Position numbers and translations under genes: made by a program
The notes under the pieces: model-generated
What the model saw: the letters and a program-made list of their open reading frames with translations, nothing else
What the model was told of the DNA's origin: nothing
Database searches by the model: none
Part shown: piece by piece, positions 18,697 to 26,861 of the stretch
Numbering within the stretch: position 1 is the stretch's first letter
Layout: each line of letters opens with the position of its first letter
Origin: Yoonia sp.
GTDB taxonomy: Bacteria > Pseudomonadota > Alphaproteobacteria > Rhodobacterales > Rhodobacteraceae
Direction: 5' to 3'
Assembly: GCF_014859355.1 (NCBI RefSeq)
Contig: NZ_JACUUJ010000006.1
Location: 1-64,000 of the forward strand
DNA length: 64,000 nt

Positions 18697-19384
18697 TGGC
18701 ATGCTCCTTCAGAATATCGGCAGAGGAAATCGCAACGCCACAGCCGTGTTTGGGCTGCGCGCTCAAGAAACCCGGATCACCGGGAAAGATGAATTCGACC
18801 GGGCGGTCGTCTGTTTCGAATGTGCCGTTCGGCGTGGTGACGGTGCTGGTGCCTGACAAAAACATCCGCCAGTCGCGGCTGATGAATTCGTTGCCCTGCG
18901 ATTCCCAAAGCACATCGCCCGCCCCGTCATAGGCCGTGATCTGATAGGCGGTTTCATCCAAGGTCACGCCATCAATGATCACCTGACGGCCGGTCAAACT
19001 GTCCTGCCCAACATAGCGGGTTGTGCCAATTTCATCGGACAGTGTTTCAAAATCGTAAGTGTCAACGCCCGTTGCGATCAGGTCACTGATCGAGGCCGGA
19101 TCGGTCGCATCAGGGGCCAGCCGTTCTGAATGACCGGCGCGCAGATGCACGCTATTGATCCATTGCGTTTCTGCGTCAATCTCGCCGACATAACTCACGC
19201 CGCCGTCGTCAATGCTGACGCGGCGTTGATGACCGGCAGGGTCGCCTTGGCAGGTGAAATAATGCTCGACCTGACAACTGGCGCTTTGCACCGTTAAATA
19301 GGCGTTGCAGCCTTCAGGTAGCGCAAAGAGGCTTTGCCCAGAGGCCGGTGCGGCAAGACAAACCAGGGCAAGCGCTAATCTCAA
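18683..19384 (-). CDS. Secreted protein of unknown function (paralogue 1 of the glt-locus pair)
   Basis: An exported protein of about 233 residues that I do not recognise. Starting at the TTG at 19384 gives MRLALALVCLAAPASGQ, a compact signal peptide, and makes a TTGA overlap with the upstream paralogue's stop; the ATG at 19414 would add a charged leader (MQSDGNGIPA) and overlap the neighbour by 34 nt. The mature part begins SLFALPEGCNAYLTVQSASC and contains a CEHYFTC-like pair of cysteines, a GRQVIIDGVTLDETAYQITAYDGAGDVLWESQGNEF region and VEFIFPGDPGFLSAQP near the end. It is clearly homologous to the next gene. Location inside the glt cluster suggests co-transcription with gltB. Confidence 0.8.
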   Translation of the reverse strand: MRLALALVCLAAPASGQSLFALPEGCNAYLTVQSASCQVEHYFTCQGDPAGHQRRVSIDDGGVSYVGEIDAETQWINSVHLRAGHSERLAPDATDPASISDLIATGVDTYDFETLSDEIGTTRYVGQDSLTGRQVIIDGVTLDETAYQITAYDGAGDVLWESQGNEFISRDWRMFLSGTSTVTTPNGTFETDDRPVEFIFPGDPGFLSAQPKHGCGVAISSADILKEHANDNL

Positions 19385-20052
19385 GGCTGGTATCCCGTTT
19401 CCATCTGATTGCATTCATAAATCGGTTGATTGCTGAAAAAACCCGGATCACCGGGAAAGATGAAATCGACCGGCGACATATCTGTCACTTGATCCGGCGT
19501 CGCAGCATCCCAGCTTTCGCCAAAGAAAAACAGGCGCAGATCCTGACTGACGTATTGCCGCCCGGCGCTTGCTTGAATCTCGTTACCTTCCGCATCAAGC
19601 GTGCGGCCATCATAGTTCGTGATGAACAGCGTCACGCCATCAATGACTGTCGTTTCCCCTGTCAGCATATCATAGCCCACGTTCCGCTCTGGCCCGTCAT
19701 CGGTCAGAATTGTGAAATCCCATGTGTCGATCTGATTTTCAAACAGCTCTGTCAGGGACGCCGGATCAGGCGCGGGCACCTCAAGCATTTCATTTCCCGT
19801 GATCTTATACGCCTCAAGCCATTGAAATTCATCATCAACCTTCTGAACACTGAACAACCCGCCCTGTCCAATCAGCGCAAGCCATTGGTCGCCGGGGTTG
19901 TCGGCCTCGCAGGACCAGACGTTGACCAGCACGCATCCCTTTTGCTGCAGGGTCAGCGTGCCGGTGCAGCCTTCGGGCACGGCAAAGGTTTGCTGTGCGG
20001 TTGCTGGGGTCGCCAGGGTCAGCGCGCTCAGGATCATCAGTGGCTTTATCAT
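19381..20052 (-). CDS. Secreted protein of unknown function (paralogue 2 of the glt-locus pair)
   Basis: A 223-residue exported protein with the signal peptide MIKPLMILSALTLATPATAQ. It matches its downstream neighbour along the whole length: QTFAVPEGCTGTLTLQQKGC against SLFALPEGCNAYLTVQSASC, then a Trp-Ser-Cys or Phe-Thr-Cys element, TGETTVIDGVTLFITNYDGRTLDAEGNEIQ, and VDFIFPGDPGFFSNQPIYEC. Two conserved cysteine pairs suggest disulfides in the periplasm. It is a tandem duplication lying between gltD and gltB. The function is unknown, and no enzyme motif can be seen. Confidence 0.85.
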   Translation of the reverse strand: MIKPLMILSALTLATPATAQQTFAVPEGCTGTLTLQQKGCVLVNVWSCEADNPGDQWLALIGQGGLFSVQKVDDEFQWLEAYKITGNEMLEVPAPDPASLTELFENQIDTWDFTILTDDGPERNVGYDMLTGETTVIDGVTLFITNYDGRTLDAEGNEIQASAGRQYVSQDLRLFFFGESWDAATPDQVTDMSPVDFIFPGDPGFFSNQPIYECNQMETGYQP

Positions 20053-20140
20053 TCATATACCTTTCGGGTCAGCCGGGCCGACCTATCAGTTTGTGGGTGC
20101 GTGTGGACGCAATATGCATATGCTGCCTGTGCGCGTCACA

Positions 20141-21568
20141 TCACTCTGCCGCGACGTCCGCCGCCTGCCCGAGATAATCCAAAATCGCCGTCGCCGCATC
20201 GCGTCCATCGCGGATAGCCCACACGACAAGCGACGCGCCGCGCACAATGTCACCCGCGGCATAAACGCCGTCCAGACTGGTTGCGCCGGTGCCGAAATCG
20301 GCCTTGATGGTGCCCCAGCGGGTCACTTCCAACCCGTCAACGCCCCAAAGTTTGGGCAGATCTTCGGGTTCGAACCCCAGCGCCTTGATCACCAGATCAG
20401 CGGGTTCGACATAATCGGCCCCTGCGATCAGTTCAGGCGCGCGGCGGCCTGTCGCATCAGGGGCGCCAAGGCGCATTTTCTGCACTTTTACGCCTGTGAC
20501 AGGGTCGCCTTCAAACCCGTCAGGGGCCGCCAGCCAGACGAATTCAACGCCTTCTTCCTCGGCATTCTGCACCTCGCGTTGCGATCCGGGCATATTGGCA
20601 CGGTCACGGCGATACAGGCATTTCACGCTTTGTGCGCCCTCGCGGATCGACGTGCGCACACAGTCCATCGCAGTGTCACCGCCACCGATCACAACAACCT
20701 GCTTGCCAGCGGCGTTCAATTCACCGCTGTCATATTCGGGCACATCATCGCCAAAACTTTTGCGGTTGCTGGCGGTCAGGAAATCAATGGCGTTCACGAT
20801 CCCTTCGGCAGCGGAATCAGGCAGATCGCGCGTTTTGTAAACGCCGGTGGCAATCAGCACAGCGTCATGCTTGCCGCGAATGGCGTCAAACGACAGGTCG
20901 TCGCCTACGTTACAGTTCAGGACGAATTGCACGCCGCCATCTTCCAGTTGGGCCATGCGCTGCATGACGATATCTTTTTCCAGCTTGAAGCCAGGTATGC
21001 CATAGGTCAGCAACCCGCCGCCACGATCATAACGGTCATAGACCGTGACTTGCACACCCTGACGGCGCAGCATGTCAGCGGCAGCAAGCCCACCGGGGCC
21101 AGCGCCGATGATGCCAACACTTTCGCTGCGCTCGGCATAGGGGCGGATCGGCTTGACCCAGCCGTTTTCAAATGCGGTGTCAGTGATGTATTTTTCGACC
21201 GACCCGATTGTCACTGTGCCATGGCCGGATTGTTCGATCACGCAGTTGCCTTCGCACAGGCGATCCTGCGGGCAGATGCGGCCGCAGATTTCGGGAAAGG
21301 TGTTGGTATCCTGACTGATTTCATAAGCTTCTTGCAGCCGCCCCTCGGCGGTCAGGCGCAACCAGTCGGGGATGTTGTTATGCAAAGGGCAATGCGTCTG
21401 GCAATAGGGCACGCCGCACTGGCTGCAACGGCTGGCCTGTTCGGCGGCCTTTTCGCTGGCATATTCTGCATAGATTTCGTGGAAATCCTGCTTGCGCAGA
21501 TTGGGCGGTCGTTTTTCCGGCATGTCCCGGCCCACGGTCGTAAACTTCAGCATTTTCTGACCAGCCAT
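20141..21568 (-). CDS. gltD: Glutamate synthase (NADPH) small subunit
   Basis: The beta subunit of GOGAT; it takes electrons from NADPH via FAD and passes them through 4Fe-4S clusters to GltB. The product has 475 residues from the ATG at 21568, with GGGGGAT upstream. Cysteine clusters CSQCGVPYCQTHCPLHNNIPDW and CGRICPQDRLCEGNC lie in the N-terminal third, the FAD dinucleotide fold VGIIGAGPGGLAAADMLRRQG follows, and the NADPH fold is QVVVIGGGDTAMDC. The C-terminal SLDGVYAAGDIVRGASLVVWAIRDGRDAA is the usual FAD contact. It is the first gene of the glt cluster, separated from gltB by two secreted-protein genes. Confidence 0.96.
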   Translation of the reverse strand: MAGQKMLKFTTVGRDMPEKRPPNLRKQDFHEIYAEYASEKAAEQASRCSQCGVPYCQTHCPLHNNIPDWLRLTAEGRLQEAYEISQDTNTFPEICGRICPQDRLCEGNCVIEQSGHGTVTIGSVEKYITDTAFENGWVKPIRPYAERSESVGIIGAGPGGLAAADMLRRQGVQVTVYDRYDRGGGLLTYGIPGFKLEKDIVMQRMAQLEDGGVQFVLNCNVGDDLSFDAIRGKHDAVLIATGVYKTRDLPDSAAEGIVNAIDFLTASNRKSFGDDVPEYDSGELNAAGKQVVVIGGGDTAMDCVRTSIREGAQSVKCLYRRDRANMPGSQREVQNAEEEGVEFVWLAAPDGFEGDPVTGVKVQKMRLGAPDATGRRAPELIAGADYVEPADLVIKALGFEPEDLPKLWGVDGLEVTRWGTIKADFGTGATSLDGVYAAGDIVRGASLVVWAIRDGRDAATAILDYLGQAADVAAE

Positions 21569-21784
21569 AAATAATCCCCCAACATTCGCGTCAGCCATCT
21601 TTTAAAACAGCTTCGATCCGAATAAAAGGCATTAATACTGACCTATATTGATGAATTTTCACACACGAAATGCTCTGATTGGAAAAAATGATGATATTTA
21701 GGTCCGTATTGATACATAAATATCCGCTTCCCCCTGAATCGCAACGGTTTAGGTTGTTCTTACCGAATCAGTTTTGCGGGTATT

Positions 21785-22588
21785 ATGACAGTCTTTAACC
21801 TTCTCCTTGTGGCGCTGATCCAAGGCATCACCGAATTTCTGCCCATTTCGTCATCCGGGCACCTGATCCTGTTGCCTTCGCTCAGCGGCTTGGAAGATCA
21901 AGGCCAGATCATCGACGTCGCCGCCCATGTCGGCACACTCTGCGCGGTTATGCTGTATTTCTGGCGCGATGTGCGCATGGCACTGGTGGGCAGCCTGCGT
22001 CTTTTGCACGGCAAAGTTGATACCAAAGGCGCGTTTCTGGCGCTGTGCCTGCTGATTGCCACTGTGCCGGTAATCGTGATCGGGCTGGTGTTGAAAGTGA
22101 CGGGCCTGTCGGAAGCGATGCGCGGAATCGCGGTCATCGGATGGGCCATGATCATTTTCGGGATTGTACTGTACTGGGCCGACCAGACCGGGCCAATAAA
22201 TAAAACAGCCGATCAGTGGACGATGAAGCATGCCCTGAACATGGGCCTATGGCAGGCTGTCGCGCTGATCCCCGGCACGTCGCGGTCTGGTATCACGATC
22301 ACCGCCGCGCGTATGCTGGGCTATAACCGCACCGACGCCGCGCGCCTGTCGATGCTGATGTCAATCCCGACGATCATCGCATCCGCCACTTTGCTGGGCC
22401 TTGACGTGATCGGCACCGCCGACGCAGGCGCGCTGCGCGACATCGGGATCGTTGCGACGATGACATTTGCGGCAGCATTACTGGCGTTGACACTTATGAT
22501 GCGCCTGCTGCGCGCGGTCAGTTACACGCCCTATGTCATCTATCGGCTGGGGTTGGGCAGCGTCCTGCTCTGGATCGCCTACACCTAG
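21785..22588 (+). CDS. uppP: Undecaprenyl-diphosphatase
   Basis: A polytopic inner-membrane phosphatase that recycles undecaprenyl diphosphate to the monophosphate carrier for peptidoglycan and polysaccharide synthesis. The 267 residues are the normal length for BacA/UppP. The two catalytic motifs are present: ITEFLPISSSGHLILLPSL near residue 20 and PGTSRSGITITAARMLGYNRTDAARLS near residue 170, set among about eight hydrophobic helices. It is a single gene facing away from gltD across a 186-nt AT-rich gap. Its stop overlaps the convergent NDUFA9-like gene in CTAG. Confidence 0.95.
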   Translation: MTVFNLLLVALIQGITEFLPISSSGHLILLPSLSGLEDQGQIIDVAAHVGTLCAVMLYFWRDVRMALVGSLRLLHGKVDTKGAFLALCLLIATVPVIVIGLVLKVTGLSEAMRGIAVIGWAMIIFGIVLYWADQTGPINKTADQWTMKHALNMGLWQAVALIPGTSRSGITITAARMLGYNRTDAARLSMLMSIPTIIASATLLGLDVIGTADAGALRDIGIVATMTFAAALLALTLMMRLLRAVSYTPYVIYRLGLGSVLLWIAYT

Positions 22589-23565
22589 ACTTTCAGGTTC
22601 TTGGCGGATTCCTTGATCGCGTTATACTGACCTGACGGGCGGAACCGCCACAGATAATCCGGCAGAACGGCCTCCATCGCGGTTGGGGTGATCCCCAGGG
22701 CATCAAAGCCCTGTGCGCCATCCGCGACGACATTATCGACCGCAAGGTTACGCACCTGATCCGCTGTGACCGGCCCCTTGATCAGCCCCAGCGAAAGCCT
22801 GCGGACCAGACCGAATGTTCCCGCCATGATCCGGGCCACCCAGAACGGAATGTTCATGATCAGACGGCGGCGGCGCACCACCCCAAGCATCAGCTGCATC
22901 AATTCACGGAAACTGTGCACATCAGGACCGCCCAGTTCGTAGACACCGGGCTGCACGTTCCCCATCACGCCCTTGACCGCAGCAGCAGCAACATCGTCAA
23001 CGTAAACCGGCTGAAACCTGGTACTGGCCCCGACAATCGGCAGAATCGGCCCAAACCGCGACAGCCCCGCAAACCGGTTAAAGAACTGATCTTCGGCCCC
23101 GAAAACAATTGACGGACGCAGAATGACCGCGTCAGGGAAATTCGCCAGCACAGCCGCCTCACCTGCCGCTTTGGTGCGGGCATAAGCGCTGGCCGAACCT
23201 GCATCGGCGCCAATCGCCGAAACATGCACCATCCGCGCCACGCCCATTTCAGCTGCGATGCGGGCAATGCGCCCCGGCGCTTCGGCCTGAACAGCGGCAA
23301 AGGTGTTCTTGCCCACTTCGTCCAGAACACCCACGCAATTGACCACCGCATCGGCCCCTTGGGTCACAGCTGCAACGCTGGCATCATCACGGATATTGCA
23401 GAAAACAGGCTCTACTTGCCCCACTGCGCCGTAGGGGCGCACGAACATCGCTTCGTTCACATTGCGCACAGCGACCCGCACGCGCCAGCCTTCCTTGGCC
23501 AGACGCCGCGCAATATACCGCCCGACAAAACCGGAACCGCCGAATATGGTGACAAGCTTGGACAT
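22585..23565 (-). CDS. NAD(P)-binding protein, complex I NDUFA9-like
   Basis: An atypical short-chain dehydrogenase of 326 residues with the N-terminal Rossmann motif VTIFGGSGFVGRYIARRLAKEGW. The pattern MVHVSAIGADAGSASAYARTKAAGEAAVL, with the YxxxK pair, and ILRPSIVFGAEDQFFNRFAGLSRFGPILPIVG match the NDUFA9/39-kDa subunit family found in alphaproteobacteria. Mitochondrial members are accessory subunits of complex I; bacterial ones may bind NADPH for a role in quinone or lipid metabolism. The exact role is unknown here, and the main nuo operon is not in the window. Confidence 0.88.
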   Translation of the reverse strand: MSKLVTIFGGSGFVGRYIARRLAKEGWRVRVAVRNVNEAMFVRPYGAVGQVEPVFCNIRDDASVAAVTQGADAVVNCVGVLDEVGKNTFAAVQAEAPGRIARIAAEMGVARMVHVSAIGADAGSASAYARTKAAGEAAVLANFPDAVILRPSIVFGAEDQFFNRFAGLSRFGPILPIVGASTRFQPVYVDDVAAAAVKGVMGNVQPGVYELGGPDVHSFRELMQLMLGVVRRRRLIMNIPFWVARIMAGTFGLVRRLSLGLIKGPVTADQVRNLAVDNVVADGAQGFDALGITPTAMEAVLPDYLWRFRPSGQYNAIKESAKNLKV

Positions 23566-23684
23566 GATCGCGCCTCTTTACTGGATAGCCACGGTTTACA
23601 GGCCACCCCGCAGTCAGACAAGGCGCAATCCGGCAGATTCAACTAGCGCGCCATGACATCAGCACATTTTCCATTCGAATCGCG

Positions 23685-23713
23685 TTGACAGCACCCCAAA
23701 CCCGCATTATTGC
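23685..23713 (+). promoter_or_regulatory. Probable sigma-70 promoter of tRNA-Leu
   Basis: A perfect -35 hexamer TTGACA is followed after 17 nt by TATTGC, ending 15 nt before the tRNA-Leu gene. The -10 is poor, as is common in alphaproteobacteria. The same layout (TTGACC, 17 nt, TAAGTA) precedes tRNA-Lys on the other strand. Confidence 0.6.
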
Positions 23714-23728
23714 GCCCCTAGCTCACCT

Positions 23729-23815
23729 GCCCAGGTGGCGGAATTGGTAGACGCGCTAGCTTCAGGTGCTAGTATTGGCAACGATGTGGAGGTTCGAGTC
23801 CTCTCCTGGGCACCA
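23729..23815 (+). tRNA. tRNA-Leu (CAG)
   Basis: An 87-nt class II tRNA with acceptor stem GCCCAGG/CCTGGGC, D-arm GCGGAATTGGTAGACGC, anticodon stem CTAGC/GCTAG around the loop TTCAGGT (anticodon CAG, reading CUG), a variable arm, the T-arm GGTTCGAGTCC and an encoded CCA end. The long variable arm and the D-loop pattern fit leucine. Confidence 0.95.
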
Positions 23816-24044
23816 AAAAATAAGCGATTGAAATAGCATGTTTAATGTTTTTCTGTCGGATATTTTTAAACAGTTACACGCTTCGCCACATAAGTCTGCC
23901 GAACGGGTTTCAGCGCAAATCTTATGACAGAGCGCGCCTTTCTTATCCCTACGAAAATCGCAAACGCGACCGCCAGAACGATACCACCAAAATACGGCTG
24001 CCCAAGATCACGCATTTTCAAAAGCATCAGTATGTTTCCGTTGA
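23816..24044. other. Intergenic region after tRNA-Leu
   Basis: 229 nt without a supported gene. The 73-codon plus-strand ORF at 23845 has no ribosome site and no recognisable features. No copy of the tRNA-Leu 3' end was noticed that would mark an integration site. Confidence 0.5.
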
Positions 24045-24770
24045 TCAGGTGGCAGGTTTGGCTTGAACACCGGAAAATGCGATGATCGCATCTGTCAGGA
24101 CGTCGAGCGTGTCCAGAATTGGCACAGAGGACCGCACCTGCTTACTGATCAAGGAAAACTCCGAGCATCCAATGATCACGCGGGCGGCACCGGCTTGAAC
24201 AAGTTTGGCGGCTTCGCGCTCCAGCAGGGCGATATCCGCACTGTCCGGGCCCAGTTTTTTAATCTTGCGGATAGATGCCAGAATATCCGTTTCGTCAGCG
24301 GGAAAAGCCGCCTTGACCCGATTTTTTGCCAGCAGGCCGCTGAACAGGCCCGTGCCGTTGGTCGCAGGAGATGCTAGAATCCCCACAATATCGCCGGCTG
24401 CAAGGCCAGATGCGGCCTGCGCGCAGGCAAGTGCGGGCATGTTCAGCAACGGGATGCCAGCCGCCTGCGTGATCTGGGACGCATAAAGATGGGCGGTGTT
24501 GCAGGGCATCGCCAGGGCCTGCGCTCCTGCGGTTTCCAGCCGTGCGGCCATCTGCGCAAGGACCGGGCCGGGGTCCGGCCCGTCCTGCGCGATGATATGG
24601 CGGATGCGTGACGGCACCTGCGGGTTCATGTCCACGATCATCGGCACATGATCCTGATCGTCCTCGGCCGCTGTCGCCGCAAAGACCCGCTGCATCAGCG
24701 CGATCGTCGCCTCGACGCCCATGCCCCCAAGAACGCCAATGCGCCGGAACTGGCCTGCGTTATCCGTCAT
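24045..24770 (-). CDS. Aspartate/glutamate racemase family protein
   Basis: A cofactor-independent racemase-fold protein of 241 residues (PF01177 type). The N-terminus RRIGVLGGMGVEATIALMQRV and the two catalytic cysteine regions, ALAMPCNTAHLYA (about residue 90) and RVIIGCSEFSLIS (about 200), are both intact, so racemase activity is likely. The actual amino acid is not determinable from motifs. It lies 12 nt downstream of the desulfhydrase/cysteate-lyase-like gene on the same strand, so a shared pathway such as interconversion of amino-acid enantiomers is suggested. Confidence 0.88.
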   Translation of the reverse strand: MTDNAGQFRRIGVLGGMGVEATIALMQRVFAATAAEDDQDHVPMIVDMNPQVPSRIRHIIAQDGPDPGPVLAQMAARLETAGAQALAMPCNTAHLYASQITQAAGIPLLNMPALACAQAASGLAAGDIVGILASPATNGTGLFSGLLAKNRVKAAFPADETDILASIRKIKKLGPDSADIALLEREAAKLVQAGAARVIIGCSEFSLISKQVRSSVPILDTLDVLTDAIIAFSGVQAKPAT

Positions 24771-24782
24771 GTTAACAGCCAG

Positions 24783-25796
24783 TCACGACCAGCGGTCAGA
24801 AAAGTCGAACGCAGCATCATAACCAAACAGGGCCACAGACCCGCCGGTGTGCAAAAACACCACCCGCTCGCCTTTTTTGAAATGCCCCTTGCGAATCAAG
24901 TCGATAAAGCCTGCGGCACCCTTGGCCGAATACACCGGATCAAGCAGGATCGCCTCAAGTTCTGCAAACATGCGGATCGCTTCAAGTCCGCTTTCAGTCG
25001 GGATACCATAACCTTCGCCGACGTAATCGGTGTTGGCGACCACGTCTTCGCGCAATACCACGCCCGGGCAGCCCAGCTTTTCCGCTGTCTTGCAGGCAAG
25101 GTTATATACGTTTTCCTCTTGTTTGGCCTTGGGCGCGCGCACCCCGATTCCCAAAAGCGGGATTTGGGCGTTCATCGCCTTGAGACCTGTAATCAGACCG
25201 GCCTGCGTGCCGGCGCTGCCTGTGGCGTGCACGATATGGTCGATCTGCATGCCGCTGTTGTTGACCTGACCCAGCAGTTCAAAGGCGCAGTTGACATAGC
25301 CCAGCGCACCCGTCGGGTTCGAGCCGCCGCCGGGGATGGTGTAGACCTTTTTGCCGTCGGCGCGCATTTCATTGGCGACATCTTCGATGACGGCGTTGAA
25401 ATCCGGGCCAGAGGGGCGCTTTTCAGTCGTCGCGCCATGCAGGTGGTCCAGCAGCACGTTGCCGTTGTTGTTGTAGTTGGCATTATTCGACCCGGTCCGG
25501 TCCTCTAGCACGATATGGCACCCCATGCCCATCTTGGCCGCGAAGGCCGCAGTCTGGCGGGCGTGGTTGGATTGGGTCGCACCTTGGGTGATGACCATCT
25601 CCGCGCCCTGCAACTCTGCCTCGGCCATCAGGAATTCCAGCTTGCGCGTCTTGTTGCCCCCGGTGGACATGCCGGTGCAATCATCCCGTTTAATCCAGAT
25701 TTCCGGCCCTCCCAGTTCTTTGGTCAGACGATCAAGGCGTTCCAGCGGTGTCGGAAGGTGGGCGAGAAAACGGCGGGGGAAACGGGATAAGTGCAT
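24783..25796 (-). CDS. D-cysteine desulfhydrase / L-cysteate sulfo-lyase family PLP enzyme
   Basis: A fold-type II PLP enzyme of the ACC deaminase/D-cysteine desulfhydrase family, 337 residues from [10 protein letters not shown]. The PLP lysine lies in [19 protein letters not shown], followed by [20 protein letters not shown], a glycine-rich phosphate loop [12 protein letters not shown], and a C-terminal [15 protein letters not shown]. The N-terminal sequence strongly recalls CuyA of Ruegeria pomeroyi, which splits L-cysteate into pyruvate, sulfite and ammonia, but D-cysteine desulfhydrases look very similar. No sulfite exporter or sulfite dehydrogenase is adjacent, which weakens the cysteate reading. 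A LysR gene is divergent from it. Confidence 0.88.
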   Translation of the reverse strand: MHLSRFPRRFLAHLPTPLERLDRLTKELGGPEIWIKRDDCTGMSTGGNKTRKLEFLMAEAELQGAEMVITQGATQSNHARQTAAFAAKMGMGCHIVLEDRTGSNNANYNNNGNVLLDHLHGATTEKRPSGPDFNAVIEDVANEMRADGKKVYTIPGGGSNPTGALGYVNCAFELLGQVNNSGMQIDHIVHATGSAGTQAGLITGLKAMNAQIPLLGIGVRAPKAKQEENVYNLACKTAEKLGCPGVVLREDVVANTDYVGEGYGIPTESGLEAIRMFAELEAILLDPVYSAKGAAGFIDLIRKGHFKKGERVVFLHTGGSVALFGYDAAFDFSDRWS

Positions 25797-25862
25797 TTTG
25801 TGATCCTTCATTTGCTTGAAACTGTCTTTACTCCGCCTAAAACCGCGAATCTAATGCAAATT

Positions 25863-25903
25863 AGCACGGTTAAATTGCGTAATATGCAATTTATGATCGT
25901 GCT
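25863..25903. promoter_or_regulatory. Nested inverted repeat, probable LysR operator
   Basis: In the 120-nt gap between the desulfhydrase-like gene and the divergent LysR gene, TAAATTGC - GTAATAT - GCAATTTA is a perfect 8-bp inverted repeat (25871-25893) of the T-N11-A kind bound by LysR proteins. Around it a second pair, AGCACG and CGTGCT, forms an outer inverted repeat. The position suits autoregulation of the LysR gene and control of the PLP-enzyme gene. Confidence 0.65.
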
Positions 25904-25916
25904 GCAGGAGCATGAG

Positions 25917-26861
25917 ATGCGTTTAGAGTGGATTGAGGATATTCTTGCGGTGCTGGACACCGGGTCGCTTGCGCGTGCGGCCGAACGGCGGATGCTAACG
26001 CAATCCGCCTTTACGCGCCGTGTCCGCATGATCGAAGACACCATCGGGACAGAATTATTTGACCGGCGGCGCAAACCAATCAGGCTGTTGCCTGGCGTAG
26101 AGGCCCTGGCACCTGAGCTTCGGGATCTGAGCCTGCGCCTGCGCAAGATGCGATACAGGTTAAAGGTATCGACAAGCCGCACAGGCGGCACTCTCAGGTT
26201 TGCCTGTCAGCACGCGATCACGACAACCGTTTCGCCCTGGATCGTGCGGGCCCTGATGCAGCTAGAGGATATCTCGGTCAGGGTCCGGTCTGGAAACCAG
26301 GACGAATGCATGGTCCAGTTGCTGGCGGGCGAGGTTGATTTCGCCGTGATGTATACCGTTCCCGGCGACCAGACAGTCACCTTCAAACGTGCATTCGAGG
26401 CGCGGCAAATCGGAAGCGATGTTCTTGTGCCAGTTTGCGCGCCGGGGTTGAAGCGCGGCGATCCGCTGTCTGAAATTCCAACTATCAGCTATCCGTCTGA
26501 CGTGTTTCTGGGGCAGGTTTTCGACCGCAAGATCGCGCCACGCCTGCCAAGTGACATCACGTTCATCACCAAGGCTGAAAGCGCACTGACGCTGGCTGCC
26601 TACGAATTTGCGCTGGGCGGCATCGGTGTGGCTTGGCTGCCCCGGTCACTGGCCGCGGATGCCATTGCACAAGAAAGGCTGATCAGTCTCGCGGCAGATT
26701 TACCTGTCCAGCCGCTTGGGATCAGCGCGATCCGGCTGCAAGAAGGACAGGATGCGCGGGACGATATGATCTGGCAGGCGATTGTGGCCGATCTGACGCT
26801 GCCCGCGCATTTACAAAGCGTCCCAGACCTTTCGACCGGTCGCATCCAGGCGATCGAGTGA
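25917..26861 (+). CDS. LysR family transcriptional regulator (divergent from desulfhydrase-like gene)
   Basis: A 314-residue LysR-type regulator from the ATG at 25917, which has AGGAG 8 nt upstream; the ORF-track start (25791) lies inside the neighbouring gene and the operator. The N-terminal helix-turn-helix reads WIEDILAVLDTGSLARAAERRMLTQSAFTRRVRMIEDTIGTELFDRRRKPIRL. The effector-binding domain follows from about residue 90. By position it probably controls the PLP lyase-racemase pair, perhaps with the substrate as inducer. Its last 51 nt overlap the 3' end of the second LysR gene on the opposite strand. Confidence 0.9.
   Translation: MRLEWIEDILAVLDTGSLARAAERRMLTQSAFTRRVRMIEDTIGTELFDRRRKPIRLLPGVEALAPELRDLSLRLRKMRYRLKVSTSRTGGTLRFACQHAITTTVSPWIVRALMQLEDISVRVRSGNQDECMVQLLAGEVDFAVMYTVPGDQTVTFKRAFEARQIGSDVLVPVCAPGLKRGDPLSEIPTISYPSDVFLGQVFDRKIAPRLPSDITFITKAESALTLAAYEFALGGIGVAWLPRSLAADAIAQERLISLAADLPVQPLGISAIRLQEGQDARDDMIWQAIVADLTLPAHLQSVPDLSTGRIQAIE

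Noticed and set aside
19898-21574. 558-codon plus-strand ORF over gltD
   Set aside because: It lies entirely opposite gltD, whose motifs are complete, and its translation shows no recognisable family; it is a high-GC shadow frame.
23845-24066. Possible 73-residue gene after tRNA-Leu
   Set aside because: No ribosome site and no recognisable composition; kept only as an intergenic note.
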